64,000 nucleotides of DNA from Halanaerobium sp. MA284_MarDTE_T2. Lineage in GTDB: Bacteria > Bacillota > Halanaerobiia > Halanaerobiales > Halanaerobiaceae. The notes beneath the pieces were generated by a model. That model was not told the origin of the DNA. It saw only the letters and a list, made by a program, of their open reading frames with translations, and ran no database searches. The stretch covers positions 1 to 64,000 of the forward strand of contig NZ_QPJE01000007.1 of NCBI RefSeq assembly GCF_003337245.1, given 5' to 3'. Shown here one piece after another: positions 1 through 8,703 of this stretch (position 1 is the first letter of the stretch; every line of letters begins with the position of its first letter). A program made the position numbers and the translations under genes.

Positions 1-27
1 TTATTAGCTAAACATAATAATTGAAAT

Positions 28-438
28 TCAAAACCGTCTGCTATTTTCTCGGGGCAAGCCCACGAGGTTTGCTAGCAGACTATAACTTCTATCACGAAAG
101 CGGTCCTCGAAAAAAGATGGGAGTGTCATAGAATCTGTCACTTCTGTATATACACGCAGGCGGCTGGCAACATATTTCCAGTTCAAAAATGTGCCGATAA
201 AAAGACCAATTGCTATCCAGGACTGGCTTAATCCACCTAAATATACTGCACCGGGGAGCCCCATAAGAAGCCATCCACTCATATCACTTGCCTGAGCTGA
301 AAGGGCTGTTACCCAGCTTCCCATAGCTCTTCCTCCAATAAGATAATCCTCAAGACTGGCTGTTTTATTATAAAAATAAACTCCAATTCCCATTAAAAAA
401 ATCAGATAAACAGAAAATGATGTATAAGTTGCTGACAA
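28..438 (-). pseudogene. putP: truncated sodium/proline symporter (PutP)
   Basis: The N-terminal ~115 residues match the sodium:solute symporter (SSS) family PutP: a first membrane helix, then LEDYLIGGRAMGSWVTALSA and QASDMSGWLLMGLPGAVYLG, which are PutP sodium-site signatures. The family is ~500 residues long, but this frame stops after 136. Similarity ends just after FRDRS, exactly where an IS200/IS605-like hairpin begins, and the last ~18 residues are encoded by that hairpin. The start is TTG at 438, about 5 bases after GGAGG. Only one or two transmembrane segments remain, so transport is not expected. The rest of the gene, if it exists, lies left of the window. Truncation by a mobile element is inferred from the junction. 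Confidence 0.85.
36..93. repeat. IS200/IS605-like terminal hairpin interrupting putP
   Basis: An 8-bp inverted repeat (GTCTGCTA at 36-43, TAGCAGAC at 73-80) encloses a smaller CTCG/CGAG stem, followed by TATAACTTCTAT. A second locus at 5833-5884 shares GGGCAAG, ACG, GGTTT, CTAG and AACTTCTAT in the same order although the stem bases differ. Compensating stem changes with conserved loops and flank are typical of subterminal hairpins of single-strand transposons (IS200/IS605). The family call is inference; no transposase lies in the window. Confidence 0.5.
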
Positions 439-591
439 TATTCCTCCACTCCTATCTTCTTAAATTAATTATAGTAATTATATATACTATACCAAAAAAT
501 TATTGCTAAATAAAGTTTCTGCAGCTGTATACATTTTTTCAATCAGAGATTTAAATCTGGCAGAACTGCTGCTTCAATATATAATAATTCA
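439..591. other. intergenic region between pcm and putP
   Basis: This 153-bp AT-rich gap must hold the putP promoter on the minus strand. No convincing -35/-10 pair or terminator was identified. Confidence 0.3.
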
Positions 592-1239
592 TTAGTATCC
601 ATTTTCTCCAATCAAAGGCACAAATCTTACATAATCAAGTTCCCTGCAGCTGAACTTCTCTGCCGACTTTCTTTCTATCAACATCAGCTGCTGTATACCA
701 CCTTTTTCGCCAACAGGAACAACCATTAAACCTCCATCAGCAAGCTGTTTTTTCAACTTTTCCGGTACTGATGGAGCTGCCGCAGAAACTAAAATTTTGT
801 CAAAAGGACTGTATTTTTCCCAGCCCAGAGTCCCATCAGCAGTTTTAACCATAATATTGCTGTATTCGAGATCTTTAAATCTTTTTTCTGCTTTTTTAGC
901 AAGCTCAGCTATTCTTTCTACAGTATAGACTTCAGCAGCTATCTGGGCCAGAACTGCAGCTGCATATCCGGAACCTGTACCGATTTCCAGTATTTTATCT
1001 TCCTTTTTGGGTTTAATTAACTGAATCATGGCTGCAGCAATATAGGGCTGGCTAATTGTCTGCCCGAAATCAATCGGAAGTGCACTATCTGCATAAGCCC
1101 TATTTTTGTATTTTCCCAGCACAAATTTTTCGCGGGGTACAGTTCTCATCGCATCAAGTACATTTTTATCATTAATTCCCCTTGGAACAAGCTGTTTTTT
1201 TACCATTTCTTCTCTCATTTTTTTGTAATCAGCTGTCAC
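592..1239 (-). CDS. pcm: protein-L-isoaspartate O-methyltransferase
   Basis: A repair enzyme that methylates L-isoaspartyl residues in damaged cytosolic proteins using S-adenosylmethionine. The 215-residue length is normal for the family. The N-terminal MVKKQLVPRGI segment and DFGQTISQPYIAAAM (substrate-side motif) precede the SAM-binding ILEIGTGSGYAAAVLAQ loop at about residues 84-100. The post-II region reads ILVSAAAPSVP, and the C-terminal GGLMVVPVG is also typical. The start is GTG at 1239, 8 bases after GGAGGG. It lies 64 bases downstream of the acyl-CoA synthetase gene on the same strand and may be cotranscribed with it, although no functional link is evident. Confidence 0.93.
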   Translation of the reverse strand: MTADYKKMREEMVKKQLVPRGINDKNVLDAMRTVPREKFVLGKYKNRAYADSALPIDFGQTISQPYIAAAMIQLIKPKKEDKILEIGTGSGYAAAVLAQIAAEVYTVERIAELAKKAEKRFKDLEYSNIMVKTADGTLGWEKYSPFDKILVSAAAPSVPEKLKKQLADGGLMVVPVGEKGGIQQLMLIERKSAEKFSCRELDYVRFVPLIGENGY

Positions 1240-1303
1240 AAGTAATCCCTCCAGTTTTTTAAGGCAGCACTAATAAAATACTGCCCGGTCTGCAGTCAGC
1301 TAG

Positions 1304-2800
1304 TTATAAATCTCTAAGCACTTTTTTGTCAATCTTTCCAGTAGTTCCTTTGGGCAGTTCATCCACAAAGTCCACCAATTTGGGTATTTTATAATTTGCA
1401 AAATACTCCATACAGTATGTTCTTATTTCTCTTTCAGTAGCAGTTTCTCCTTCTTTCAGCACAATCACAGCTTTTGGTATTTCACCTCTGAGCTCATCCT
1501 TTGCTGCTACAACTGCTGCTTCCAGTATTTTAGGATGTTTGTAGAGCTGTTCTTCTATTTCACGCGGATACACGTTCATACCCCCAACATTAATCATATC
1601 TTTTTTCCTGTCAACTATATAGATATAGCCGTCTTCATCCATTTTCCCGAGATCTCCAGTGTGGAACCAGCCACCTCTCAATGCTTTTTTAGTTGCTTCA
1701 GGATTTTTAAAATATCCCTTCATAACATTATCACCCTTAACAGCTATTTCTCCAATTTCTCCTCTGGGCAGTTCATTATCATCTTTATCTACTATCTTTA
1801 CTGCTGTTCCAGGAATAGGCAGTCCAACAGAAGTGGGTTTTCTGATACCTTTTGGTGGATTGGCGTAGGCAACAGGTGAAGTTTCTGTTGGTCCATTACC
1901 TTCAATTATTGTTACATTAAATGTCTCTTCAAACTCTTTCATAATCTGCTGAGGCATGGCTGCTCCACCAGAAAGACATAACTTTAGATGTGAGAGATTA
2001 TACTGATCTCTGTTTTTTACATTTAATAAAGCTGTATACATGGTGGGGACACCAGTAAAAAATGTTACATTTTTCTCCTGAATTGTACGCAGCACCTTTT
2101 CGGGGAGAAACTTTTCGGCAATAACTATATCTGCCCCTAAAAATATAGGCATCAGCATACACACAGTTTCTGCAAAAGCGTGGAACATAGGCAAAACACA
2201 TATATATCTGCCGGTATCATCTACATGCAGATGTTCTATCGTAGCCTCTGTATCATAAATTAAATTATGGTGTGTCAGCATTGCACCTTTAGGATCACCA
2301 GTAGTTCCAGAAGTATAAAGACAGGCTGCCACTGACTGTTCATCTACATTTTGCAATTCCGGCAGCTTATCTGATTTATCAGCAAATTCATCAATATGGA
2401 TTGTTTCCTCTTCCTTTTCATCAACCAGTATAATATTCTCCAGATAATCAAGCTCACATTTTTTCAGCAGGGGCAAAAAGCCTCTGCTTGTTATTACTGC
2501 TTTAGCTTCAGAATTATTAAGAATATATTCGACTGCAGGAACTTTAAACATTATATTTATTGGAACCATTGTGGCTCCAGATTTTATAACACCAAAATAG
2601 GCTGTCAAAAATTCCAGACTGTTGGGCAGCATTATACTAACCATATTTTCTGGCTCTATACCCAGATCTATCAGCCCATGGGCCAGTTTGTTTGATCTGA
2701 TATTTAGTTCTTTATAACTTATCGTATCATTAGCAAAAAAAGCCGCTGTCTTATCACCTTTTTCTGCTGCAACTTTATTTAAAACATCTCCTACTAACAC
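1304..2800 (-). CDS. long-chain acyl-CoA synthetase (AMP-forming)
   Basis: An ANL-superfamily ligase that activates a carboxylic acid as acyl-AMP and then acyl-CoA. The P-loop is YTSGTTGDPKGAMLTHHN (about residues 162-179). Other core motifs are the A5-like EGNGPTETSP, the GWFHTGDLG region, and the hinge DRKKDMINVGGMNVYPREIE. The C-terminal PKGTTGKIDKKVL supplies the catalytic lysine. Its 498 residues resemble the FadD-like/4-coumarate:CoA-ligase-type group. Substrate chain length cannot be read from sequence. The GTG start at 2800 follows AAAGGAGG. No beta-oxidation genes are nearby, so lipid recycling or fatty-acid uptake are equally possible. Confidence 0.88.
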   Translation of the reverse strand: MLVGDVLNKVAAEKGDKTAAFFANDTISYKELNIRSNKLAHGLIDLGIEPENMVSIMLPNSLEFLTAYFGVIKSGATMVPINIMFKVPAVEYILNNSEAKAVITSRGFLPLLKKCELDYLENIILVDEKEEETIHIDEFADKSDKLPELQNVDEQSVAACLYTSGTTGDPKGAMLTHHNLIYDTEATIEHLHVDDTGRYICVLPMFHAFAETVCMLMPIFLGADIVIAEKFLPEKVLRTIQEKNVTFFTGVPTMYTALLNVKNRDQYNLSHLKLCLSGGAAMPQQIMKEFEETFNVTIIEGNGPTETSPVAYANPPKGIRKPTSVGLPIPGTAVKIVDKDDNELPRGEIGEIAVKGDNVMKGYFKNPEATKKALRGGWFHTGDLGKMDEDGYIYIVDRKKDMINVGGMNVYPREIEEQLYKHPKILEAAVVAAKDELRGEIPKAVIVLKEGETATEREIRTYCMEYFANYKIPKLVDFVDELPKGTTGKIDKKVLRDL

Positions 2801-2908
2801 TTTTTTGCCTCCTTTAAATTAAATAAAACAAATTGATTTTCTCCGCTCTACTCAGCTGCTCTGTAATTTAATTTTAATCAAACAATATTAGGAAAACGTC
2901 AGATGTAA

Positions 2909-3871
2909 TTACCACCTTGCTTTAAAGCCTCTACTGTCTAAATGAATAAATGGGCCGCGGATTCCGTTTGCCCTGTATTTTGCAATTCCTCCAATAAGTG
3001 GTCTGTAAAATTCTTTATTTTCTAGGGAAATAAAAATACTGTACAGAACATCTGCATCTCTAATATCAATTCTTCCATCACCATTTAAATCATCCATAAC
3101 TCCATTCTGATTTTGATCTATAAAAATATCGACTGCATCTCCAAAAATATGACGGCTGTGCTCAGAGTTACCCAGTGAGCTGTTGTAAAAGGGTGTCCTG
3201 TATCCACTCATTATGTTAAAGGTATCTGCTTTGATACCTTTCTGATTTATTTCTATTAAAAAATATTCCAGCTTAATCAGTATATCTTCTTTTAAAACAA
3301 GATATTTAGGGTAATCACCTTTCTGACTGCAGATAAACTGTCCCAATTTAAAATGTGGGCTTACTTTTACATCCAGTATAGATGGCATGATCTCGACAAA
3401 ACCGCTTGGCGTTTGATAATACTGCCTCATTTTTTGTGGAATCGATGGATAATTACCTATCCGATAATTATTAATAAAACTTCCCTTTTCATTCTGATAG
3501 GGATAAAGGACAAAAACTTTAAAGTTTATCTTACAGTTGTTAGAAGCACTGCTTCTTCTCAGCTCCAGTTCATAGAGTCCTACCTCTTCTGGTGCCTTCC
3601 ACCTGAAGCTGTATTTTCCTTTTTTGATCAGCTGACCTGAATCATAGAGCAGCTCATAACTGCTATTTTGGAATTCTTCTGCTGCTGTAAGTTCTATAGT
3701 TTCTCCAGGTATAACAAAAAGGCTGAATTCTTTAAAAGGTATTCTATGATTTTTATAATTTACTGCAAAATCTGCTTTTTGAAGAGAAAAAGCCTGCAGT
3801 GGAGCTGCTGTAGTGATTAAAAATGCTGATGTTATTAATATTAATACTGCTGTTTTTCTTATTTTCATCAA
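2909..3871 (-). CDS. secreted M15-type peptidoglycan peptidase with EF-hand/dockerin-like insert
   Basis: The protein has an N-terminal signal peptide (MMKIRKTAVLILITSAFLIT, likely cleaved near PLQA). A beta-rich N-terminal half, possibly Ig-like, precedes a C-terminal zinc peptidase domain of the DUF882/M15 (YcbK-like) class. YRTPFYNSSLG leads into SRHIFGDAVDI, which carries the SxHxxGxAxD zinc-ligand signature, and PFIHLDSRG gives the last histidine. Between them, DQNQNGVMDDLNGDGRID resembles calcium-binding EF-hand or dockerin loops. It lies 17 bases downstream of the L,D-transpeptidase gene on the same strand, so both probably remodel the periplasmic cell wall. Whether it acts as a peptidase or only binds the wall is not decided. 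Confidence 0.8.
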   Translation of the reverse strand: MMKIRKTAVLILITSAFLITTAAPLQAFSLQKADFAVNYKNHRIPFKEFSLFVIPGETIELTAAEEFQNSSYELLYDSGQLIKKGKYSFRWKAPEEVGLYELELRRSSASNNCKINFKVFVLYPYQNEKGSFINNYRIGNYPSIPQKMRQYYQTPSGFVEIMPSILDVKVSPHFKLGQFICSQKGDYPKYLVLKEDILIKLEYFLIEINQKGIKADTFNIMSGYRTPFYNSSLGNSEHSRHIFGDAVDIFIDQNQNGVMDDLNGDGRIDIRDADVLYSIFISLENKEFYRPLIGGIAKYRANGIRGPFIHLDSRGFKARW

Positions 3872-3888
3872 AGTGGTCTCCTTATGTC

Positions 3889-5649
3889 TTAGTTTAATCG
3901 CTCTTTTTTAAAAAATGATTCCTTTAATTTTGCATCTCTTCCATAGATATCTTTTCTAAAATTTATTTTCCCTTCTTCTCCAACCCAGGCTGTAGAATAC
4001 TGAAGGTGAATGGTAAAGGGACTGCTTAAAGTTATATATTTTTCTTTATTTTTCTGCAGCTCTTTGTCTATCTTTTCTTTAGTCCACTCCGGATTATCTC
4101 TCAGCAAATATTGGGCCAGCTCCAGCGGCTTCTCGATACGAATACAGCCTGAACTGAAGCTCCTCTCACTGTGATCAAACAGCCCTCTGTTGGGTGTGTC
4201 ATGAAGATAAACACTAAATTTGTTGGGAAAAAGAAATTTTACCCTCCCCAGTGCATTGTTATCACCGGGATCCTGTCTTATAATAAAATTAAAATTATCT
4301 TTATCTATATTTTTCCATTCAATATCTGCCGGATCAACCTCTACCAGTGAGCCTTCTCTGTATTTAAAAAGTCGGTAGTTATTTTCCGCTAGATATGATA
4401 TATCTTTTTTTATCAGAGGAAGTTTGTCCTCGACAGCTATTGTTTTGGGAACAGTCCAGTAAGGATTCAGCACAACATATCTAATCCTGTCACTGAAAAC
4501 AGGTGTGCTCCTCTGATCATTCCCGACTATAACCTTCATCTCCATAACCTTTTTGCTGTTTTCCACAACATCAAGGCTGAAATCAGCAATATTGACATAA
4601 ATATAATTTTTACCAAGGCTGTCAGGCAGCCAGCGCAGTCTCTCCAAATTTACTGTAATCTGATTTATTCTGTCGTCAAGGTTTATATTAAGCTCTCTAA
4701 CAGTATTATTGCCCAAAATCCCATCTGTGGTCAATCCATAATCAGACTGAAACTCCATAAGAGCTTTTTCTAAATTTTTATCAAAATAATCGTCAGAAGC
4801 ATCTCCACCTATACTGTAGCCGTGTGCAAGCAGATTCTGGCGCAGCAGTTCAACCCTCCTGCCTGAAGCTCCAACTGCAAGCAGTTCTCCAGGTGGTATA
4901 TAAGACCACTCGGAAACACTTTTTTTTCTGCAAAATTCCTTAAGCTTTTCTCTTAAATCACTGTACTGCTCAAATCCCGGCAGCAGAGTCTGGAGAGAGC
5001 CCTCTATATTTTTATTTTTTAAAGCCATATTTAAATAGCTCATAAAATCCATATTGTTTTTTTCTATATAAAATTGAGTTTCAAATTCCAATGTTTCCGG
5101 ATCTATCTTTCCCAAAAGATAGTCACCGGCAAGAGTAAAATATGCATCAGTAAGCAGTATATCCAGCAGATAAAGATCATCAAATTTCTCAGGCTCTTTA
5201 CTATTATATTTTTTCAGCAGAGCTGTCAGCGAATCAGCATGATAATCAGCTGGGTTCAGTCCTTCTTCCCGGCTCCTTTTTACCTCTGCAATAAGGTCAT
5301 ATGCATTATTATCTATCATATTATTACTAAACCAGATCAATTGATATTCATTATCTTCATAAAAGGATAGTATTTTATCCCGGTAGTTAATGCTTTCTCC
5401 TTCCAGCAGTCCTTTACTAAAAGAAGGTGCTTTTAAGAGATAATTTTTTACAGAAGTGTCAAGAACAGCAGAAGCTGACAGGCTGAAAGATATAATCAGC
5501 ACTGCTGCTGTAATAAAAATTAATTTAATTATTTGAAGCTTCCACCTGCTGTCCTCTTCTCTACTATGTTTTTCTATACTATTCTCTCCTGTACTGCACT
5601 TTTTCCTGCTGAGTCTGTCAAAAATATATTTTTCTGCTAATTTCTGCAT
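3889..5649 (-). CDS. YcbB-type L,D-transpeptidase
   Basis: An inner-membrane anchored, periplasmic enzyme that forms 3-3 crosslinks in peptidoglycan. A ~45-residue charged N-terminus leads to one membrane helix (about residues 41-64). A scaffold domain, a peptidoglycan-binding repeat (DASDDYFDKNLEKALMEFQ, about residues 285-318) and the YkuD catalytic domain follow. The active site is HSERSFSSGCIRI (about residue 500), with the catalytic cysteine in SxGCxR and an upstream histidine in YLHDTPNR. The 586-residue length fits YcbB/LdtD of diderm bacteria. It is followed closely by the M15 peptidase gene, forming a two-gene wall-remodelling unit. Confidence 0.9.
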   Translation of the reverse strand: MQKLAEKYIFDRLSRKKCSTGENSIEKHSREEDSRWKLQIIKLIFITAAVLIISFSLSASAVLDTSVKNYLLKAPSFSKGLLEGESINYRDKILSFYEDNEYQLIWFSNNMIDNNAYDLIAEVKRSREEGLNPADYHADSLTALLKKYNSKEPEKFDDLYLLDILLTDAYFTLAGDYLLGKIDPETLEFETQFYIEKNNMDFMSYLNMALKNKNIEGSLQTLLPGFEQYSDLREKLKEFCRKKSVSEWSYIPPGELLAVGASGRRVELLRQNLLAHGYSIGGDASDDYFDKNLEKALMEFQSDYGLTTDGILGNNTVRELNINLDDRINQITVNLERLRWLPDSLGKNYIYVNIADFSLDVVENSKKVMEMKVIVGNDQRSTPVFSDRIRYVVLNPYWTVPKTIAVEDKLPLIKKDISYLAENNYRLFKYREGSLVEVDPADIEWKNIDKDNFNFIIRQDPGDNNALGRVKFLFPNKFSVYLHDTPNRGLFDHSERSFSSGCIRIEKPLELAQYLLRDNPEWTKEKIDKELQKNKEKYITLSSPFTIHLQYSTAWVGEEGKINFRKDIYGRDAKLKESFFKKERLN

Positions 5650-5832
5650 AGAGTCCCCCTTGTATATCTATCTTTTACCTCTATTTACTTAATTATCTTA
5701 TCTGATATGCTTTCACTGTAAAAAGTATTAAATGATAATTTTTGACTTATATAATCCCTATCTTAACAAGCTTCTCAAATTGGCATGATATTAAAAATCG
5801 ACTTTTTTCGCACTGCAATCATGATATACATT

Positions 5833-5884
5833 GACACTCCACTGGGCAAGTACGTCAGGTTTTCTAGTGTCTAACTTCTATAAC
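5833..5884. repeat. IS200/IS605-like hairpin, second copy
   Basis: GACACT (5833-5838) pairs with AGTGTC (5866-5871). Loop and flank elements GGGCAAG, ACG, GGTTT, CTAG and AACTTCTATAAC are shared with the copy that cuts putP at 36-93, although the stem bases differ. No transposase is adjacent, so this is a solo end or a small non-autonomous derivative. Confidence 0.5.
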
Positions 5885-6009
5885 TACTAATTATTTTATC
5901 ATAAAAAAGAAAAAGCCGAAAGTTACATATTTTAAGGGCAGCCAGCAATATTTTTTATCCATTCAAAACAAAAAACTGCCAATAATAAATAGTTTAGCTG
6001 TTGTCAGAT

Positions 6010-6073
6010 AAAATTTCGTTGATGACTAAAGCCCCCTTTTTGCAGCTTGAAAATAAATTTTGGGGAAACTCCT
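6010..6073 (+). repeat. terminal fragment of the 262-bp MITE-like repeat
   Basis: About 64 bases match one end of the MITE copy at 9700-9963 in the same orientation, including TTCGTTGATGACTAAAGC and the terminal GGGGAAACTCCT. The other ~200 bases are missing, so it is a remnant or solo end. Confidence 0.8.
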
Positions 6074-6087
6074 ATTAATTTTGTAAA

Positions 6088-6116
6088 TTGTAAAATGTGC
6101 TTAAAAGTTATATAAT
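6088..6116 (+). promoter_or_regulatory. sigma-70-type promoter of the SsuABC-like operon
   Basis: -35 TTGTAA (6088-6093), 17-base spacer, -10 TATAAT (6111-6116). The start codon of the substrate-binding protein is at 6169, preceded by GGAAGGATGATAAA. The promoter begins 15 bases after the MITE remnant. Confidence 0.65.
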
Positions 6117-6168
6117 ATATTACAAAGTTAAATTTATCACATTTTAAATATTATGGAAGGATGATAAA

Positions 6169-7074
6169 ATGAAAAAAATAATTACTCTACTTATACTAAC
6201 AACTGCAGTTTTAACTATCGGCTGCTCAACTATAAACTATGCTGAGGCTGAAGACCTTTCTCTAAAGATAGGACTTATGCCTGCTGTTGATTCTGCCCCG
6301 ATTTTTTTAGCTGAAGAAAAGGGGTATTTTGCAGAGCTGGGTTTAGATGTTGATATGCAGATCTACAGAAATGCAAATAACCGTCAGACCGCCCTGCAGA
6401 GTGGTGCTCTGGATGGTGCTATAACAGATCTAATCGCCTTTATTAATAATGTTAACAATGGTTTTGGTATAAAGATAACTACCAGTACTGATGGAAGTTT
6501 TCCCTTTCTTGTAAAAAAAGATTTTAAAGAAAAAGATAAAATTGAAATAGGTATGATGAAGGTAAGTGTATCCAATTTTCTTTCTGAAAAATTTTTGGCT
6601 GATAAGTATGAGCTGAAAAAAATATATATTCCAGCTATTCCAGCCAGACTGGAAATGATCGCTGCAGGTCAGCTGGATATGGCAATTATTCCGGAACCGA
6701 TGGCTTCAATGGGAGAACTGAGGGGCCTCAAAAAAAGGTTTTACGAAAATAAAGATGAATTTATGCCTGAAGCAATGATTTTTACAGAAACAGCTTTAAA
6801 AAACAAAGAAAAAGAAATTGAACTGTTCCACAGAGCTTACAATAAAGCGGTAGAAGATATTAAAAAAGATGATGCTTGGGCAAGAAAAGTATTGATTGCA
6901 AGGCTTGAGCTTAATCCAAAAATAGAAGGTATGATAGAGATGCCTGAATACCATTATTCTCGTGTGCCGAGCCAGGAATATATGTCAGAAATTATTGACT
7001 GGGTGGAGAAGGTTCAAAATGAAATTATTGATGTAAAATATGAAGATATGGTTGAAAGGAAGTTTAATAAATAG
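6169..7074 (+). CDS. ABC transporter substrate-binding protein (SsuA/THI5-NMT1-like)
   Basis: A type II periplasmic-binding-fold protein. The N-terminal signal ends in TIGC, an acceptable lipobox, so it is probably a membrane-anchored lipoprotein. The mature part opens with LKIGLMPAVDSAPIFLAEEKGYF, typical of the taurine/nitrate/pyrimidine-precursor binding family, followed by QTALQSGALDGAITD. The C-terminal half carries MAIIPEPMASM. The 301-residue length is normal. The stop codon overlaps the ATPase start by one base, and the permease follows, giving a complete importer. The ligand cannot be read from sequence; sulfonates, hydroxymethylpyrimidine or aromatic acids are possible. Confidence 0.82.
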   Translation: MKKIITLLILTTAVLTIGCSTINYAEAEDLSLKIGLMPAVDSAPIFLAEEKGYFAELGLDVDMQIYRNANNRQTALQSGALDGAITDLIAFINNVNNGFGIKITTSTDGSFPFLVKKDFKEKDKIEIGMMKVSVSNFLSEKFLADKYELKKIYIPAIPARLEMIAAGQLDMAIIPEPMASMGELRGLKKRFYENKDEFMPEAMIFTETALKNKEKEIELFHRAYNKAVEDIKKDDAWARKVLIARLELNPKIEGMIEMPEYHYSRVPSQEYMSEIIDWVEKVQNEIIDVKYEDMVERKFNK

Positions 7075-7811
7075 TGATTAAGATTAATAATCTCTCAGTC
7101 AGCTACACTGATAAAGAGAAAAAACTTTTTGCTCTGCAAAATATTAATCTCACCATAGAAAAAAACAGCACCTGTGCTGTGATAGGTCCTTCTGGCTGTG
7201 GAAAAACCACCCTTATTTATGCTCTGGCAGGTCTGCTTGAAAAAGAGAGCGGCAGTATTGAGATATTTGGTGAAAAGCAGAATGGCATTCGCAAACAGAC
7301 CGGACTTATTCTTCAAAATTACGGTCTTCTGCCCTGGAAAATAGTTCAGGAAAATATTGCCCTTGGTCTTAAAGTTAGAGGTGAAGATCCAAAAGTTATT
7401 GAAACAAAAGTAAATAAAATATTAAACAAACTTGATATAGAAGGACTTGAACAAAAATATCCCGCACAGTTGAGCGGTGGACAGAAACAGCGGGTTGCTA
7501 TCGGGAGGTCACTAGCCTTAAGTTCTGATCTGCTTTTGATGGATGAGCCTTCTTCTTCACTTGACGAAATTAGTAAAGAAAAACTGCAGAACCTGATATT
7601 AAAGCTGTACAAGGAAAATCAACTTACACTGGTCATTGTTACCCACAATATTGCTGAAGCTGTATTTTTAGGACAGAAAATTGTAGTTATGAAAGATTCT
7701 GGGATAAAAGATATTCTGGATAATCCCTATTTTGGAGATGAATCTCTGCGCTATAAGATGGATTTTTATAAAATATGTCTGGAAGTAAGAAAAAGTCTGG
7801 AAAAGGAATGA
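7074..7811 (+). CDS. ABC transporter ATPase (SsuB/ThiZ-like)
   Basis: The ATP-hydrolysing subunit of the importer formed with its neighbours. The Walker A motif is GPSGCGKTTL (about residues 38-47), the Q-loop LILQNYGLLPWK, the signature LSGGQKQR (about 133-140), Walker B LLLMDEPSSSLD and the H-loop VTHN. The Q-loop followed by LLPWK is characteristic of the nitrate/taurine/pyrimidine ATPase subgroup. The GTG start at 7074 overlaps the stop of the binding-protein gene by one base, so translation is probably coupled. 245 residues is normal for this subgroup. Confidence 0.9.
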   Translation: MIKINNLSVSYTDKEKKLFALQNINLTIEKNSTCAVIGPSGCGKTTLIYALAGLLEKESGSIEIFGEKQNGIRKQTGLILQNYGLLPWKIVQENIALGLKVRGEDPKVIETKVNKILNKLDIEGLEQKYPAQLSGGQKQRVAIGRSLALSSDLLLMDEPSSSLDEISKEKLQNLILKLYKENQLTLVIVTHNIAEAVFLGQKIVVMKDSGIKDILDNPYFGDESLRYKMDFYKICLEVRKSLEKE

Positions 7812-7816
7812 ATTTC

Positions 7817-8638
7817 ATGAATAATAAAGAAGAAAAAAAAGAGAAAAAAATATTATATAGTAAGAATAAAAATAATGATAAAAATTCAATTTACAGATTG
7901 ATAGAAAATCTGAATACTGCTTACGGAACTTTTATGATTTTTCTTTTCTGGTATGGCTTTTATTATCTTATTGATTCACCTGTTATTCCAGCACCACACC
8001 GAGTTCTGCTCAACTTTATCGAACTGTTCCCTGAAGTAATATTTATCCATTTAATAAGAAGTCTAATCCGCATCACAACAGCTGTATCTATCTCTCTTCT
8101 GCTCGGTGTTTCAATTGGTCTGGCCCTGGGCATGAACAAAAAAGTGGATGAAGTATTAAGTCCGGTAATTTATATTTTATATCCCATTCCAAAAGTTGCC
8201 TTTCTACCTGTGCTGATGATACTGATGGGGCTTGGAGATTTGCCGAAAGTAGTTCTTATTACGTTGATTATCATCTTTCAAATTATTGTTACAACCAGAG
8301 ATGCAGTTAAAGGTCTGGGAAAAGAACTTTTTTATTCTGTCCGGTCACTGGGAATGAATAAAAAGCAGATATATAGACACCTTATTATCCCTGCTGTACT
8401 TCCGGAAATACTGACCTCACTGAGAATCAGCGTCGGTACCAGTATTGCTGTCCTCTTTTTTGCCGAAAATTTTGCCACTACATATGGAATAGGATATTTT
8501 ATTATGAACAGCTGGTCTACTGTCAATTATACTGCTATGTTCAGCGGTATTCTGGCCCTCAGCCTGCTCGGACTGGCTTTATTTAAAATTGTAGATATTA
8601 TTGACGCAAAATTGTGTGCCTGGGTAAAAGTGAGCTAA
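7817..8638 (+). CDS. ABC transporter permease (SsuC/ThiX-like)
   Basis: The membrane channel subunit of the same importer. A lysine-rich cytoplasmic N-terminus is followed by about six hydrophobic segments. The EAA-like coupling loop reads LGKELFYSVRSLGMNKKQIY with IIPAVLPEILTSLR, typical of BPD_transp_1 permeases. The ATG at 7817 is preferred: it follows AAAAGGAATGAATTTC with a 9-base spacing and starts 6 bases after the ATPase stop. An in-frame start at 7775 would lie inside the ATPase gene. Length from the chosen start is 273 residues. Confidence 0.87.
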   Translation: MNNKEEKKEKKILYSKNKNNDKNSIYRLIENLNTAYGTFMIFLFWYGFYYLIDSPVIPAPHRVLLNFIELFPEVIFIHLIRSLIRITTAVSISLLLGVSIGLALGMNKKVDEVLSPVIYILYPIPKVAFLPVLMILMGLGDLPKVVLITLIIIFQIIVTTRDAVKGLGKELFYSVRSLGMNKKQIYRHLIIPAVLPEILTSLRISVGTSIAVLFFAENFATTYGIGYFIMNSWSTVNYTAMFSGILALSLLGLALFKIVDIIDAKLCAWVKVS

Positions 8639-8703
8639 ATTGCTTCAACTTTCTTGAAAAAAACTGTTTTATAGAATAAATATAAAAATTTGGAGGTAAA
8701 TTG

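Larger units (their letters stand above)
5650..6168. other. divergent intergenic region with repeats
   Basis: A 519-bp gap between divergently transcribed genes. It holds the second IS200-like hairpin (5833-5884), a terminal fragment of the MITE family (6010-6073) and the promoter of the downstream ABC operon (6088-6116). No additional gene was supported in either strand. Confidence 0.7.
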
